Part shown: piece by piece, positions 35,300-43,895 of the stretch
How the letters are laid out: each line of letters opens with the position of its first letter
Position numbering within the stretch: position 1 is the first letter of the stretch
Origin: Burkholderia contaminans
Lineage (GTDB): Bacteria > Pseudomonadota > Gammaproteobacteria > Burkholderiales > Burkholderiaceae
DNA length: 64,000 nucleotides
Assembly (NCBI RefSeq): GCF_029633825.1
Contig: NZ_CP090641.1
Span: forward strand, 558,001 to 622,000
Reading direction: 5' to 3'
Program-made: the position numbers and the translations under genes
The notes under the pieces: model-generated
What the model was told of the DNA's origin: nothing
Database searches by the model: none
The model's input: only the letters and a program-made list of their open reading frames with translations

Positions 35300-35590
35300 C
35301 TAACCTGCCGGGCGCGCGCCACGCAGCCACGGCCAGTAGTGGTGCACCGCAATAACCAGCACGATCAACGCGAACACGACCAGCAGCAGGGTCAACCAAC
35401 CCTTTTTGGTCGTTGGCAGGTCCGCCAGCGCACCCACGTCGCCCGTCAGGGCCGCTAACGCGACCATGCCGAGTCCGACCAGAACCATCGTCCCCTTGGC
35501 CACCCATCCAAAGGTAACCTCGAGCACGCCTGCCCACCGCGACTGCCGATAAGGGCCGGTAACCGGCCGACGGAGATCGAGCTTACCCAT
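35300..35590 (-). CDS. Small two-helix membrane protein, unknown
   Basis: A 96-residue protein starting at ATG 35588-35590 (MGKLDLRRP); a longer frame to 35689 adds residues without protein character. A basic N-terminus is followed by two hydrophobic helices (GTMVLVGLGMVALAALTG and GWLTLLLVVFALIVLVIAVHHYW) ending in a basic tail. I do not recognise the family. It converges on the cepI operon terminator. Confidence 0.5.
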   Translation of the reverse strand: MGKLDLRRPVTGPYRQSRWAGVLEVTFGWVAKGTMVLVGLGMVALAALTGDVGALADLPTTKKGWLTLLLVVFALIVLVIAVHHYWPWLRGARPAG

Positions 35591-35887
35591 TTGCGCGCCC
35601 TCGCCCGGCATCGGCACGTCGGCCCATCGATCGACAGACCGAGGCGAAAACAGGACGCCGAAGGTTGTCCTGACAGGCACCGGCTGCAATGGGGTGCACG
35701 CGTTTGATCGAGGGCGTCATGTTTTTCCTTTCACGAGACGAGGTTCGACGGTTCGATTCGTTTGGCCGGAAGGTGCCCATATCGTTCGATACGATGGGCC
35801 CGCGCCGACACGCGCTCCGTTCGTCACACGCAATCCGGATCGGCCGGCTTATCATTGACCAGCCCGCCACTCGCCTCCGAGGCCATC

Positions 35888-36274
35888 TTGCACGCCCATC
35901 TGCGCATTGCCCGCCCGGTCAGCAACCTCGCCCGTACCGAGCGCATGTATCGCGACGCCCTCGAGTTGTCCGTCCTCGCGCGCTTTGAAGATCACGACGG
36001 ATTTTCCGGCGTGATGCTCGGGCGCGACGGCCTCGACTATCACTTCGAATTCACGCACTGCCCCGACCACCCGATCGCCCCGTCACCGACGCCCGAAGAC
36101 CTGATCGTGTTCTACCTGCCCGATCGGCCAGAATGGGAAGCCGCCTGCGCGCGCGCCACGGAACATGGCTTCATGCCGGTGACGTCGTTCAATCCGTTCT
36201 GGGAAATATCCGGCCAGACTTTCGAGGACGCCGACGGCTACCGGATCGTGCTGCAGAACGGCACGTGGCGCTGA
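35888..36274 (+). CDS. VOC-family (glyoxalase/bleomycin-resistance fold) protein
   Basis: A 128-residue single-domain VOC protein. I start it at TTG 35888-35890, eight bases after TCCGAGG, because protein similarity begins at LHAHLRIARPVSNLARTERMYRDAL. The in-frame ATG at 35762 would add 42 non-protein-like residues. The fold's beta-alpha-beta-beta-beta order is visible: HLRIARPV (first strand, with a candidate metal His), DYHFEFTH, LIVFYLPD, and FEDADGYRIVLQNG, where Asp-Gly-Tyr-Arg is the usual signature. Enzymes, binding proteins and resistance proteins share this fold, so the activity is unknown. Confidence 0.75.
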   Translation: MHAHLRIARPVSNLARTERMYRDALELSVLARFEDHDGFSGVMLGRDGLDYHFEFTHCPDHPIAPSPTPEDLIVFYLPDRPEWEAACARATEHGFMPVTSFNPFWEISGQTFEDADGYRIVLQNGTWR

Positions 36275-36295
36275 CAGGCGATCACGCGTGAGCCG

Positions 36296-36862
36296 TTACG
36301 CGCCGGCCAGACCGGCGGCGCGAGCGGCATACACGACGTGCCGACGCAGCGGGTGTCCTTCAGGCAACGCAGGATGGTCGAAATCGCGCGCGGGCTGACG
36401 CTGCATGCCGAGCCGCTGCATCACGTGCCGTGATCGCAGGTTGGTGTCTGCCGTCCACGCAAAGATCTCGCCAAGCCCGATCCGGTCGAACCCGTCGGCC
36501 AGTGCGGCGGCAGCGGCTTCGACAGCGTAGCCGTGCCCCCAGGCGTGACGCGCCTGCCGCCATATGATCTCGACGCACGGCGCCATCGGATGCGTTGCAC
36601 GCGCTTCGTGCGACAGGCCGCACACACCGATCAGCATCGCGTCGGCGCGGCGCTCGACGGCCCACGGGCCGAAACCGTGTGCGTGGAAATGCGCGTCGAA
36701 GCGCGCGATGGCGTCGCTCGCCTCGTCAACTGACATCGGGCCGCGCGCGAGCCATGCTGTCACGTCCGGATCCTCATGCATCGCCGACAACGCGCCCACA
36801 TCCGCCGGTCGCCAGCGACGCAGCGTCAGGCGCTCGGTTTCGATCTTCGACGGAATGGACAT
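36296..36862 (-). CDS. GNAT-family N-acetyltransferase (RimJ/RimL type)
   Basis: A 188-residue acetyltransferase of the RimJ/RimL-like GNAT group. IETERLTLRRWRPADVGALSAMHEDPDV opens the fold, VEIIWRQARHAWGHGYAVEAAAAAL is motif A with the acetyl-CoA-binding Q/R-x-x-G-x-G/A-type turn, and SRHVMQRLGMQ is the conserved helix before the C-terminus. It probably acetylates a small amine or a protein N-terminus; the acceptor cannot be told. It converges on the VOC gene (21-base gap). Confidence 0.85.
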   Translation of the reverse strand: MSIPSKIETERLTLRRWRPADVGALSAMHEDPDVTAWLARGPMSVDEASDAIARFDAHFHAHGFGPWAVERRADAMLIGVCGLSHEARATHPMAPCVEIIWRQARHAWGHGYAVEAAAAALADGFDRIGLGEIFAWTADTNLRSRHVMQRLGMQRQPARDFDHPALPEGHPLRRHVVYAARAAGLAGA

Positions 36863-37012
36863 AGGGGAGACGGATCGTTCGGGCCGCGTGACGCGAGTGC
36901 CGCCACAAACCTGAAAGCGGAACGGATGGAGGAGAGATGGAAATCGTCGCCTTTGCCGGCGACGATCCAGTGAACGAATGACGAGATACGGGCGCTGGTG
37001 CGCCCGCGGCGA

Positions 37013-37663
37013 TTACTCGTTTTCTTCGAAGTAATGCCCGAACTTCGTCTGCTTCGTGCGGATATAACGCTCGTTTTCCTCGCGCACGGGCACGGCAAGC
37101 GCCACGCGTTCGCAGACGGGTATACCGTGCTTCGCGAGCGTATCGAACTTCGCCGGGTTGTTGCTCATCAGCCGCACCGACGTCACGCCGAGGATCCGCA
37201 GGATGGCGGCGGCCGAATCGTATTCGCGGGCGTCGTCGGGCAGGCCGAGGTCGAGGTTCGCCTCGACGGTGTCGCGCCCCTGCTCCTGCAGCGCGTAAGC
37301 GCGGATCTTGTTGCTCAGGCCGATCCCGCGCCCTTCATGGCCGCGCAGGTACAGCAGCACGCCGCGGTCTTCCGCCGCGATGTAGCGCAATGCGAGATCG
37401 AGCTGCTCGCCGCAGTCGCAGCGGTACGAGCCGAATACATCGCCGGTCAGGCATTCGGAATGAAGGCGCGTCAGCACGGACTGCTCGCCGGCGACGTCGC
37501 CCATCACGAGCGCGAGATGTTCGGCATCGCTGCCCGATACGCGAAACGCGTATGACTTGAACGTACCGTAGCGCGTAGGCAGCGACGCGGTGGCGACGAG
37601 GGTCACGCACTCGTCGGCCTGGTCATTGCCCTGCGTGGGCGATTGGGGACGCGAAGACATCAT
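37013..37663 (-). CDS. ribA: GTP cyclohydrolase II
   Basis: A 216-residue enzyme that opens GTP to the pyrimidine precursor of riboflavin, the first step of the pathway. The zinc site is clear in [20 protein letters not shown] (Cys-x10-Cys-x-Cys), followed by [13 protein letters not shown] and the substrate loop [14 protein letters not shown]. It lacks the RibB (DHBP synthase) half, so it is a stand-alone RibA and possibly a second copy. I looked for an FMN riboswitch in the upstream 150 bases and saw none. The ATG at 37661-37663 is followed at once by a second ATG. Confidence 0.93.
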   Translation of the reverse strand: MMSSRPQSPTQGNDQADECVTLVATASLPTRYGTFKSYAFRVSGSDAEHLALVMGDVAGEQSVLTRLHSECLTGDVFGSYRCDCGEQLDLALRYIAAEDRGVLLYLRGHEGRGIGLSNKIRAYALQEQGRDTVEANLDLGLPDDAREYDSAAAILRILGVTSVRLMSNNPAKFDTLAKHGIPVCERVALAVPVREENERYIRTKQTKFGHYFEENE

Positions 37664-37841
37664 GAATTCAATCGAAACGTTCAGGAATGTAGGAGTTGTG
37701 TGGATAGTGCGTGACCGGAGTTTACCGCTAATCTGGAAACGTCACGCGACTGCCACTGGCTGCCCGGCTATACTGGGCTTATCGGGTGTCGCGCACCAAC
37801 GCCCTGCCTTCCCTGTATCGACCTGCACACGGAGAAAGCGA

Positions 37842-38300
37842 ATGAGCACGACTGTCGCGCAGATTCTCAAGGCCAAGCCGGATTCGGGCCGCACGATCTA
37901 CACCGTCACGAAGACCGATCTCGTCTACGACGCCATCAAGCTGATGGCGGAAAAGGGGATCGGCGCGTTGCTGGTGGTGGACGGCGACGACATCGCGGGC
38001 ATCGTCACCGAGCGCGATTATGCGCGCAAGGTCGTCCTGCAGGACCGCTCATCGAAAGCCACCCGCGTCGAGGAAATCATGACGGCGAAGGTGCGCTACG
38101 TCGAACCCTCGCAATCCACCGACGAGTGCATGGCGCTGATGACCGAACACCGCATGCGCCACCTGCCCGTCCTCGACGGCGGCAAGCTGGTCGGGCTCAT
38201 CTCGATCGGCGACCTCGTGAAGAGCGTGATTGCCGATCAGCAGTTCACGATCAGCCAGCTCGAACACTACATTCACGGCACACCGGTCGCTTCCACCTGA
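37842..38300 (+). CDS. CBS-domain pair protein
   Basis: A 152-residue cytoplasmic protein made of two CBS domains, IYTVTKTDLVYDAIKLMAEKGIGALLVV...GIVTERDYARKVV and KVRYVEPSQSTDECMALM...HLPVLDGGKLVGLISIGDLVKSVI. Such pairs bind adenosine nucleotides and act as energy or redox sensors, usually by steering a partner enzyme. ATG 37842 follows GGAGAAAGCGA. It is divergent from ribA across 178 bases. No partner gene adjoins it. Confidence 0.9.
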   Translation: MSTTVAQILKAKPDSGRTIYTVTKTDLVYDAIKLMAEKGIGALLVVDGDDIAGIVTERDYARKVVLQDRSSKATRVEEIMTAKVRYVEPSQSTDECMALMTEHRMRHLPVLDGGKLVGLISIGDLVKSVIADQQFTISQLEHYIHGTPVAST

Positions 38301-38311
38301 TCCGCCCCAGC

Positions 38312-38342
38312 GAAAAAGGCCCAAACGCGTCAGCGTCTGGGC
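38312..38342 (-). terminator. Rho-independent terminator, minus strand
   Basis: On the minus strand GCCCAGACGC, loop TGAC, GCGTTTGGGC, then CTTTTTCG. The 10-bp stem has one mismatch. It lies 115 bases beyond the DUF4148 gene and just past the end of the convergent CBS-domain gene. Confidence 0.75.
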
Positions 38343-38457
38343 GGAAAGCCGCCGGCATGCGGCGACGGAGGTTCTGCTCCTGCGGGCGAACGACGCGGGC
38401 ACATGCCGCGCGTCTCGTCGATTGAATCCTGCGCTCGGGCAGACCGGGGACGTTCGA

Positions 38458-38787
38458 TTAGTTGCCGAAGTAGACCGAGTTCACGGGGTTCGGCGCGTCA
38501 TGCGTGATGCGGCGGCCTGCCTGGCCGGCACCCGTCGCCACTGCACCGTAGCCGCTCGTGTCGGCCTGCGCGAGCGTCGGCTGGTTCGGCTGGATCCGTT
38601 GTTCGGCTGCCTGGATGTCGTTCGGGTACTGCGAATCGCTCGCGAGCGGCTTGTAGCCGTTCTGTTCGAGTTGTACGAGTTCGGCCTTGACCTGGTCGCG
38701 CGTCAGCCCCTGTTCGGACTGTGCAAACGATGCGATCGGTGCGGCAAGGACGGATGCGGCGATAGCTGCGTAGATGATCGACTTCAT
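38458..38787 (-). CDS. DUF4148-domain periplasmic protein
   Basis: A 109-residue exported protein. MKSIIYAAIAASVLAAPIASFAQ is a Sec signal peptide, cleaved after AQ or SFA. The mature start SEQGLTRDQVKAELVQLEQNGYKPLASDSQYPNDIQAAEQRI is the DUF4148 motif, abundant in Burkholderia. The tail is Gly/Ala-rich and probably disordered. Function is unknown; such genes are often strongly expressed and stress-responsive. ATG 38785-38787 follows GGAGGTAAATC, a very strong ribosome site. Confidence 0.88.
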   Translation of the reverse strand: MKSIIYAAIAASVLAAPIASFAQSEQGLTRDQVKAELVQLEQNGYKPLASDSQYPNDIQAAEQRIQPNQPTLAQADTSGYGAVATGAGQAGRRITHDAPNPVNSVYFGN

Positions 38788-39218
38788 GATTTACCTCCGG
38801 TGTATGTTCTCTTTTGGCGTCGCCTCGGCAGGACTGTCTGAAGCGATGGAATCCAGTTTAGTTCTCGTCCATCCAAGGGGAAACCCTTAGTTTGAACATA
38901 CAGCGTTGCGATTTTGACAAAAATCGCCGGCACATCCGGCGTGACATCGTCGCAACTTGCTTCATCTGCACAACAATCGCTGACGAAATGCCGACAGCCA
39001 AATGACATATCCTGAAGGTTGTGTTGTAGAATCGTAAGGTTATATTCGTCAGTCGATATCCCATCCACCATGTACGCGCTCACGCCCTTTTCGGTTTCGC
39101 CGTCCGGCCCGTCCGGCGTGCGCGCGCGCGCCGGCCATCCGGCGCATCCCCTCGCTCGACGCACGGCCCAGGTGCCGCTCGCCCCTGCCCGGCGCCTGAT
39201 CTGACGGCTCGGTCTCCT
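38788..39218. other. Intergenic region between DUF4148 gene and rnk
   Basis: The left 270 bases are clearly richer in A and T than the rest of the window and should hold the promoter of the DUF4148 gene. A frame from ATG 39070 (MYALTPFSVSPSGPSG...) of 44 codons lies ahead of rnk but has no good ribosome site. I see nothing else firm. Confidence 0.5.
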
Positions 39219-39246
39219 CCCGGAGCCAGGTCAGACAGGCTCCGGG
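39219..39246 (+). promoter_or_regulatory. Perfect 9-bp hairpin in the rnk leader
   Basis: CCCGGAGCC (39219-39227), a 10-base loop, GGCTCCGGG (39238-39246). No T-run follows on the plus strand. It lies 53 bases before the rnk start and could shape the mRNA leader or be a protein site. Confidence 0.4.
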
Positions 39247-39299
39247 CGATCCCCATAGGCACGCCACGCCTGCCCTTGCCGATCATTTGGAGAACTCCC

Positions 39300-39698
39300 A
39301 TGAAACAACGCCTTTACCAGTTGACCGAACTCGACGTTGCTCGCCTCGAAAAGCACGCCGAACACAACCCGCGCTTCCAGACCATGCTCGACACGCTGCT
39401 GGAGCGTGCCGACATCGTCCAGCCCGATGCCATCAAGGCCAATGTCGTCACGATGAACTCGCAGATCACGCTGCTCGACGAGGCGACCCAGGAACAGGCC
39501 ACCTGGACGATTGTTTATCCGGATGCCGCCAATCTCGAACTCGGCCGCCTGAACGTCTTCTCGCCCGTCGGCATGGCCCTGCTGGGCACCCAGCGTGGCC
39601 AGATGGTCAAGGTGATGCAGCCGAGCGGTGCCGAAAAGCTGATGAAGGTCTCCGCAATCGTGTTCCAGCCGGAAGCCAACGGCGAATACACGCGCTGA
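39300..39698 (+). CDS. rnk: Rnk, regulator of nucleoside diphosphate kinase (GreA-like fold)
   Basis: A 132-residue protein of the Rnk/GreA-GreB C-terminal family. A short N-terminal coiled-coil (QLTELDVARLEKHAEHNPRFQTMLDTLLERAD) precedes the FKBP-like domain with VTMNSQITLLDE...TWTIVYPDAANLELGRLNVFSPVGMALLG, the family signature. It binds RNA polymerase in the secondary channel and influences nucleotide metabolism. ATG 39300-39302 follows TTGGAGAAC. A strong terminator follows 40 bases after its stop. Confidence 0.92.
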   Translation: MKQRLYQLTELDVARLEKHAEHNPRFQTMLDTLLERADIVQPDAIKANVVTMNSQITLLDEATQEQATWTIVYPDAANLELGRLNVFSPVGMALLGTQRGQMVKVMQPSGAEKLMKVSAIVFQPEANGEYTR

Positions 39699-39738
39699 CA
39701 CCATCGGCAGCCGGCTGCCGAGTTCGACACCGGCGCAG

Positions 39739-39778
39739 AATGCAAAAAAGCGAGGCCAATGCCTCGCTTTTTTGCATT
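39739..39778 (+). terminator. Perfect bidirectional terminator after rnk
   Basis: AATGCAAAAAAGCGAGGC, loop CAAT, GCCTCGCTTTTTTGCATT: an 18-bp perfect stem with A-run and T-run on opposite arms. Confidence 0.95.
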
Positions 39779-39816
39779 CCGGCGATCCGAATCGTCGCCA
39801 TCACATCCCGCAGACG

Positions 39817-39845
39817 AAAAAAAGGCGCCCGAAGGCGCCTTTTTC
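39817..39845 (-). terminator. Terminator of the porin gene
   Basis: On the minus strand AGGCGCC, loop TTCG, GGCGCCT followed by TTTTTT. It lies 34 bases after the porin stop. Confidence 0.93.
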
Positions 39846-39878
39846 GATGCTGCGATGCGGGTTACCCCGCCGTCACGC

Positions 39879-41000
39879 TTAGAAGCGGTGACGCAGACCA
39901 ACCGTTGCTGCGGTTTGGTTGATCGACGAGCTCGGCAGGTTGTCGCTGAAGTTGTTGCCGTTGTAGATCGACGCGCCGATGCCGTTCTTCGCTGCACGCT
40001 GGTACACAGCTTGTGCGTAGACGTCCGTGCGCTTCGACAGTGCGTAGTCAGCTTGCAGGCCGAACTGGTTCCAGTGCGTGCTGCCGTTGTTGATCTTCGC
40101 GTTCGTGTACGTGTAAGCAGCACCCAGGCCGAGAGCCGGCGTCAGGTTGTACTTGGCGTTGACTTCGTAGTTGTCGGTGCGCAGCGTGCCCAGACCGACA
40201 GCATTGTTGTCGAGACGCGCTTGCGTCCATGCAGCGCCGACTTGTGCCGGGCCGAATGCGTAACCAGCAGCAGCGCCGTACGTGCGGACGCGGCCTTGGC
40301 TAGCGATGCCACCGATTGCCGACGACGTTGCGCCGTTTGCGTTCGTGCCGTCACCCAGGTTCGCTTGCGAGTATGCACCAGCCAGCTTCAGGCCTTGGAA
40401 CTGGTATGCAACGCCTGCGCTGTATGCACGGTTGTTGCCGAAGTTCGTGTTGTTCGAGAACGAGTACGTGCCGCCGAATTGCAGGCCAGCGTAGTTCGCG
40501 CTCGTGAACTTGATCGTGTTGTTCTGAGCGACATCACCGTTCGTGCTCAGACGGTCGAGGTTCAGCGGGTGCGCGAAGTACGTGCCGCCCCACGAGCCCG
40601 TTGCCGTCAGCGGCGCCAGGTAGTCTTGCGTTGCGTCATACTGCTTACCCAGCGTGACCGTGCCGTACTGGCTCGACAGGCCGACGAAAGCTTGACGGTT
40701 GAACATGCCGCCGTTGCCGTTCGCGAACTTGCCGTTACCGATGTTGAAGCCGCTTTCCAACGTGAAGATTGCCTTCAGGCCGCCACCCAGGTCTTCCGAG
40801 CCACGCAGGCCGAAACGGCTCTGGTCAATGCCCGAACCCATCGCCCAACGCGACTTGCCAGCTTGGCCGAGTGCCGGCTGGACGTTGCTCGTGTAGGTGA
40901 TGCCTGCGTCCAGCACGCCGTACAGCGTGACGCTGCTTTGCGCGTGAGCGACGGTAGCAAACGATGCTGCAGCTGCTGCAACGATCAGAGTCTTGTTCAT
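39879..41000 (-). CDS. opcP: OpcP-type general porin (trimeric outer-membrane channel)
   Basis: A 373-residue Gram-negative porin. Signal peptide MNKTLIVAAAAASFATVAHA, then QSSVTLYGVLDAGITYTSN as the first beta strand. The SRFGLRGSEDLGGGLKAIFTLESGFNI block is diagnostic of Burkholderia/Bordetella porins, and the last strand ends in INQTAATVGLRHRF with a terminal Phe needed for barrel assembly. Gene composition and codon choice (few rare codons, more moderate GC) suggest strong expression. It allows diffusion of small hydrophilic solutes. The gene symbol is the common Burkholderia name for this group; other OmpC-like paralogues exist, so treat it as the type name. Confidence 0.9.
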   Translation of the reverse strand: MNKTLIVAAAAASFATVAHAQSSVTLYGVLDAGITYTSNVQPALGQAGKSRWAMGSGIDQSRFGLRGSEDLGGGLKAIFTLESGFNIGNGKFANGNGGMFNRQAFVGLSSQYGTVTLGKQYDATQDYLAPLTATGSWGGTYFAHPLNLDRLSTNGDVAQNNTIKFTSANYAGLQFGGTYSFSNNTNFGNNRAYSAGVAYQFQGLKLAGAYSQANLGDGTNANGATSSAIGGIASQGRVRTYGAAAGYAFGPAQVGAAWTQARLDNNAVGLGTLRTDNYEVNAKYNLTPALGLGAAYTYTNAKINNGSTHWNQFGLQADYALSKRTDVYAQAVYQRAAKNGIGASIYNGNNFSDNLPSSSINQTAATVGLRHRF

Positions 41001-41606
41001 TCGTGGAGCTCCCTTCTAAAAAGAGGCAGGTCTCGCGACCTTGTTCATAAACGGTCTGCAACCGCCCGGGAGCGCCATCGATTCTGCTGGCGGCGCCCGG
41101 ATAGTTGCCCGTTTGGGAACCGTGAGTTTAGGGGTGTACCCTAGGGGAGCGATCCGCAAATAAAGAAATAAGCTTTTCCAGAACTAGAAATAATGAAAGT
41201 AGGGCCGAGTTATAAGTATTTGTTTTGATGTTTGTTTTTGACTTCTTGACGGGGGCTTTTTGGAGCCTTTCATCGCACCATTCTTTCATGTCATCGTCTT
41301 GACGGTTGCATAGAAACAACAAACGGATTCGGCGAGACACCCCGGAATCGGCAAATTTTACCCAATCCGATCTCGAATTTCAGGCTCGGACACCTAAAAC
41401 GCATCCGTCGGCCAGTAAACAGCGCACGACATGCGTTCACCGGGGCACATCCATCCGTGGGCCATCCATACGGAAGGGCCGGCTTCGATCTGCCGGGGTT
41501 CGCCCACCTGCCGTGACACGCGGTAACAGCCTTAACCGCTCGCGTAACCCGGCCGGCCGACTGGCAGGCTAATGTAAGGCAGCCTCGAATACAGAACAGG
41601 ACCGCC
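41001..41606. other. Porin upstream region, AT-rich
   Basis: A 606-base gap with the lowest GC content in the window (about 41140-41360). A 70-codon minus-strand frame there (start 41338-41340) ends in Ser/Leu/Lys-rich sequence and lacks a family resemblance, so I leave it out. The region should carry the porin promoter. A CCCTAGGG palindrome sits near 41138-41145. Confidence 0.5.
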
Positions 41607-41981
41607 ATGAATCGACGCTCGTTGTTACGCGCCATCGGATTGACCGCCGCCTTCATGGGCACCGGTGGCTGGCTCCGCGCCGCCTCGGCCCAGCCCGCTC
41701 CGCCCGTATACCGGCCGTCCGGCCCGAATCGCGTGCCCGGCGGGCCGCCCTATCCCGACCGCCCGGGCTTCGCACCGCCGGCCGCCCGGCACGATCGCCG
41801 CCCGCCGCCGCCACGGCCGCACGGCTATATATGGACGGACGGCTACTGGCGCTGGCAGCGTGGCCGCTATATATGGGTGCCGGGGCGCTGGGTCGCACGG
41901 CGCCCCGGGCGCCGATGGATACCCGGCTACTGGCGCCGCCAGGGACAGGTGTGGATCTACGTCGACGGCACCTGGCGATAG
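41607..41981 (+). CDS. WXXGXW/YXWGXW-repeat exported protein
   Basis: A 124-residue exported protein. The N-terminus MNRRSLLRAIGLTAAFMGTGGWLRAASAQ looks Tat-like (RRSLLRA) or Sec, cleaved after ASAQ. A Pro/Arg-rich stretch leads to the repeats GYIWTDGYWRWQRGRYIWVPGRWV, RRWIPGYWRRQGQVWIYVDGTWR, which are W-x2-G-x-W units. Proteins of this kind are small surface or periplasmic proteins, partly membrane-associated, with no proven function. Start at ATG 41607. Confidence 0.85.
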   Translation: MNRRSLLRAIGLTAAFMGTGGWLRAASAQPAPPVYRPSGPNRVPGGPPYPDRPGFAPPAARHDRRPPPPRPHGYIWTDGYWRWQRGRYIWVPGRWVARRPGRRWIPGYWRRQGQVWIYVDGTWR

Positions 41982-42472
41982 GCAGCCATCCGGCGCCCGC
42001 CCGGTGGCAGGCACGGGCCGGGCGGCGCGGGCAAATCCGTGCCGTTCAGCCCCGACAATCATGACGCCCGGCTGGCGCCCCGCGAATCCAGCCCCACCCC
42101 GCCCCAAAGCCGGTGCGCAAACCGGCGGCGACGCTTCCGGTCACGCAACCTCGGCCATCGACATGGCTCGCTGATCTACGGCGCACCATCCCGCCTCGAG
42201 CGGACCCTGCCGCACCCTTCGTCCGCCAGGCGGAGAAAGTCCGCTGTCGCGGTCGCCCCGTACCTGCCCTTGCAAGCGGGGCGCCGCCAGCGCATTGCCG
42301 CATCCGGGCCGAATGAAACACACCGGAGCATCAGCGCCCTCGCTCAACCCGACGAGACCATTCGGATAACGAAATCATGCAATGGCGATGCGCCGACAAT
42401 CAAGCCACGCGTCGTCGCATCACAACCGATCCGCGGCACAACACGCAGCGACAAGACGGCGCACGCGCCCGC
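41982..42472. other. Intergenic region without a convincing gene
   Basis: 491 bases of high GC between two genes that point towards each other. Frames on both strands are Arg/Pro/Ala-rich and show no family. Nothing else is evident, including no strong terminator. Confidence 0.4.
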
Positions 42473-42859
42473 TCAGCGCCCGCCGCCCTCCAGCTCCCGT
42501 GCACGCCGTCGCGCAACGCAGATCGCGCGATGATGTTCGTCGGCCCACCGGATCATTGCCTGCATCGGCGTCAGGAACGAACGCCCGAGATCGGTCAGCG
42601 CATATTCGACACGCGGCGGCACTTCTGCGTACAACGTGCGACTGACGAAGCCGTCCTGCTCGAGCCGCTTGAGCGTGCGCGACAGCATCTGGTTCGACAC
42701 ATCGCCGATCGTACGGCCGAGTTCGTTGAAACGCATCGTCCCGCCGGACAGCGCTTCGAGTACGAGCAGGCTCCACTGGTCGCCGATGCGATCGAGCACA
42801 TCGCGGATCGGGCACGGCTGATCGAGTTCGACGGGTTCATCGGCGGGCGGAAACGACAT
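42473..42859 (-). CDS. HxlR-family transcriptional regulator
   Basis: A 128-residue winged-helix regulator. CPIRDVLDRIGDQWSLLVLEALSGGTMRFNELGRTIGDVSNQMLSRTLKRLEQDGFVSRTLYAEVPPRVEYALTDLG is the complete HxlR domain, including the N-terminal Cys (residue 16), which in several members senses aldehydes, quinones or oxidants. I start it at ATG 42857-42859; a longer upstream frame lacks protein character. It is divergent from a secreted SnoaL-like protein, and a perfect 14-bp inverted repeat lies between the two genes. Probably it represses both. Confidence 0.88.
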   Translation of the reverse strand: MSFPPADEPVELDQPCPIRDVLDRIGDQWSLLVLEALSGGTMRFNELGRTIGDVSNQMLSRTLKRLEQDGFVSRTLYAEVPPRVEYALTDLGRSFLTPMQAMIRWADEHHRAICVARRRARELEGGGR

Positions 42860-43188
42860 AACTGGATTCTCTTTCAAGGGCAATGCATGGTCAGCGCGGT
42901 GTGACCTGTTCACACCGCGCTGACTTCTTGTGACGGGTTCGCGGCAACTGTACCATTCGAGCGACCGACGGCCGCGCGGATTCGCCAGTTCAACGAAGCA
43001 TGACGACGGCGCGCGGGCCTCGCCCAACCAGCATCGTGACGGTTCGCACCGGGCCGTGAATCCTTCGCGCCGACAAGGCTCGTGTATCCGCAACCATGCG
43101 CCGTCGCACGCCGATCGCCGCGGCAGGCTCGACCCGCCGTCGCGCATCGCGCACCGACCCACGCTTCGTCAGACGAGGAACCCGCAAC
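42860..43188. other. Divergent promoter region of HxlR and the SnoaL-like gene
   Basis: 329 bases. Besides the inverted repeat at 42891-42923 I see no gene. Promoters for both directions should lie here. Confidence 0.5.
42891..42923. promoter_or_regulatory. Perfect 14-bp inverted repeat, likely HxlR operator
   Basis: TCAGCGCGGTGTGA (42891-42904), spacer CCTGT, TCACACCGCGCTGA (42910-42923). It lies 31 bases upstream of the HxlR start. The inner part GTGTGA-N5-TCACAC resembles HxlR-type sites (GTxAC-like dyads). Confidence 0.7.
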
Positions 43189-43665
43189 ATGTCATCGCTC
43201 CGCTCCTCCGTTCGCGCCGTTGCCGCGCTCGTCCTGCTGGCCGCGTCGACGGCCGCGCTGGCCGCCGGCCCGGCCACGCGCGACCTGGCCGCCGAGGAAG
43301 CCAACCGCCAGCTCGTGCTGACGTTCTACGACCGCTTCTTCAACAGGCACGAAGCCGTCGAAGCCGCCGCCGTCGTCGCGGACGACTACAAGCAGCACAA
43401 CCCGCACGTGCCGGACGGCAAGAAGCCGTTCGTGTCGTACTTCGTCGGCGCGTTCCAGAAGAACCCGGCTTCGCGCGCCCGCATCGTGCGCAGCGCAACC
43501 GACGGCGACCTCGTCTACCTGCACGTGCATGCAACGGAGCGCCCGGGCGACCGCGGCGAAGCGGTCGTCGACATCTTCCGCGTAAAGGACGGCAAGATCG
43601 TCGAACACTGGGACGTGATCCAGCCGGTACCGGAAAAGTCCGCGAACGCGAACACGATGTTCTGA
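43189..43665 (+). CDS. Exported SnoaL-like (NTF2-fold) protein
   Basis: A 158-residue protein. Signal peptide MSSLRSSVRAVAALVLLAASTAALAAG, then an NTF2-like domain of the SnoaL/predicted polyketide-cyclase type: NRQLVLTFYDRFFNRHEAVEAAAVVADDYKQHNPHVPDG, YLHVHA, and EAVVDIFRVKDGKIVEHWDVIQPVP. Conserved residues for acid-base chemistry (D, H and Q in DDYKQHNPH and VIQPV) are present, so it may be an enzyme or a binding protein. Its divergence from an HxlR regulator suggests induction by a reactive compound. Confidence 0.85.
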   Translation: MSSLRSSVRAVAALVLLAASTAALAAGPATRDLAAEEANRQLVLTFYDRFFNRHEAVEAAAVVADDYKQHNPHVPDGKKPFVSYFVGAFQKNPASRARIVRSATDGDLVYLHVHATERPGDRGEAVVDIFRVKDGKIVEHWDVIQPVPEKSANANTMF

Positions 43666-43895
43666 CGCGCGCGGCCGGCGCTTGGTGCGCCACGATGCAC
43701 ACCATCCGTCGACGGACGACCGACCGTCTGGCAAGCGCGGATGCCCCGCGCCGGCGAAGTCCCCTACAATCGAGCTTCGCCGCCGCGCCGGCCTCCGTCC
43801 CGCATGACCGCACCGCCAGCCGCCGCGCCGCCGGCGTGCCGTCGCAAGCGAAGCACGGCCGGCACGGACGGCCGTTCGCGAAGACGGTGTCAACG

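Noticed and set aside
37664..37841. FMN riboswitch upstream of ribA
   Set aside because: None of the conserved FMN-element blocks could be seen, and the gap is short and divergent from another gene.
41128..41340. Minus-strand 70-codon frame in the porin upstream region
   Set aside because: Arises from low GC content; no ribosome site or family resemblance.
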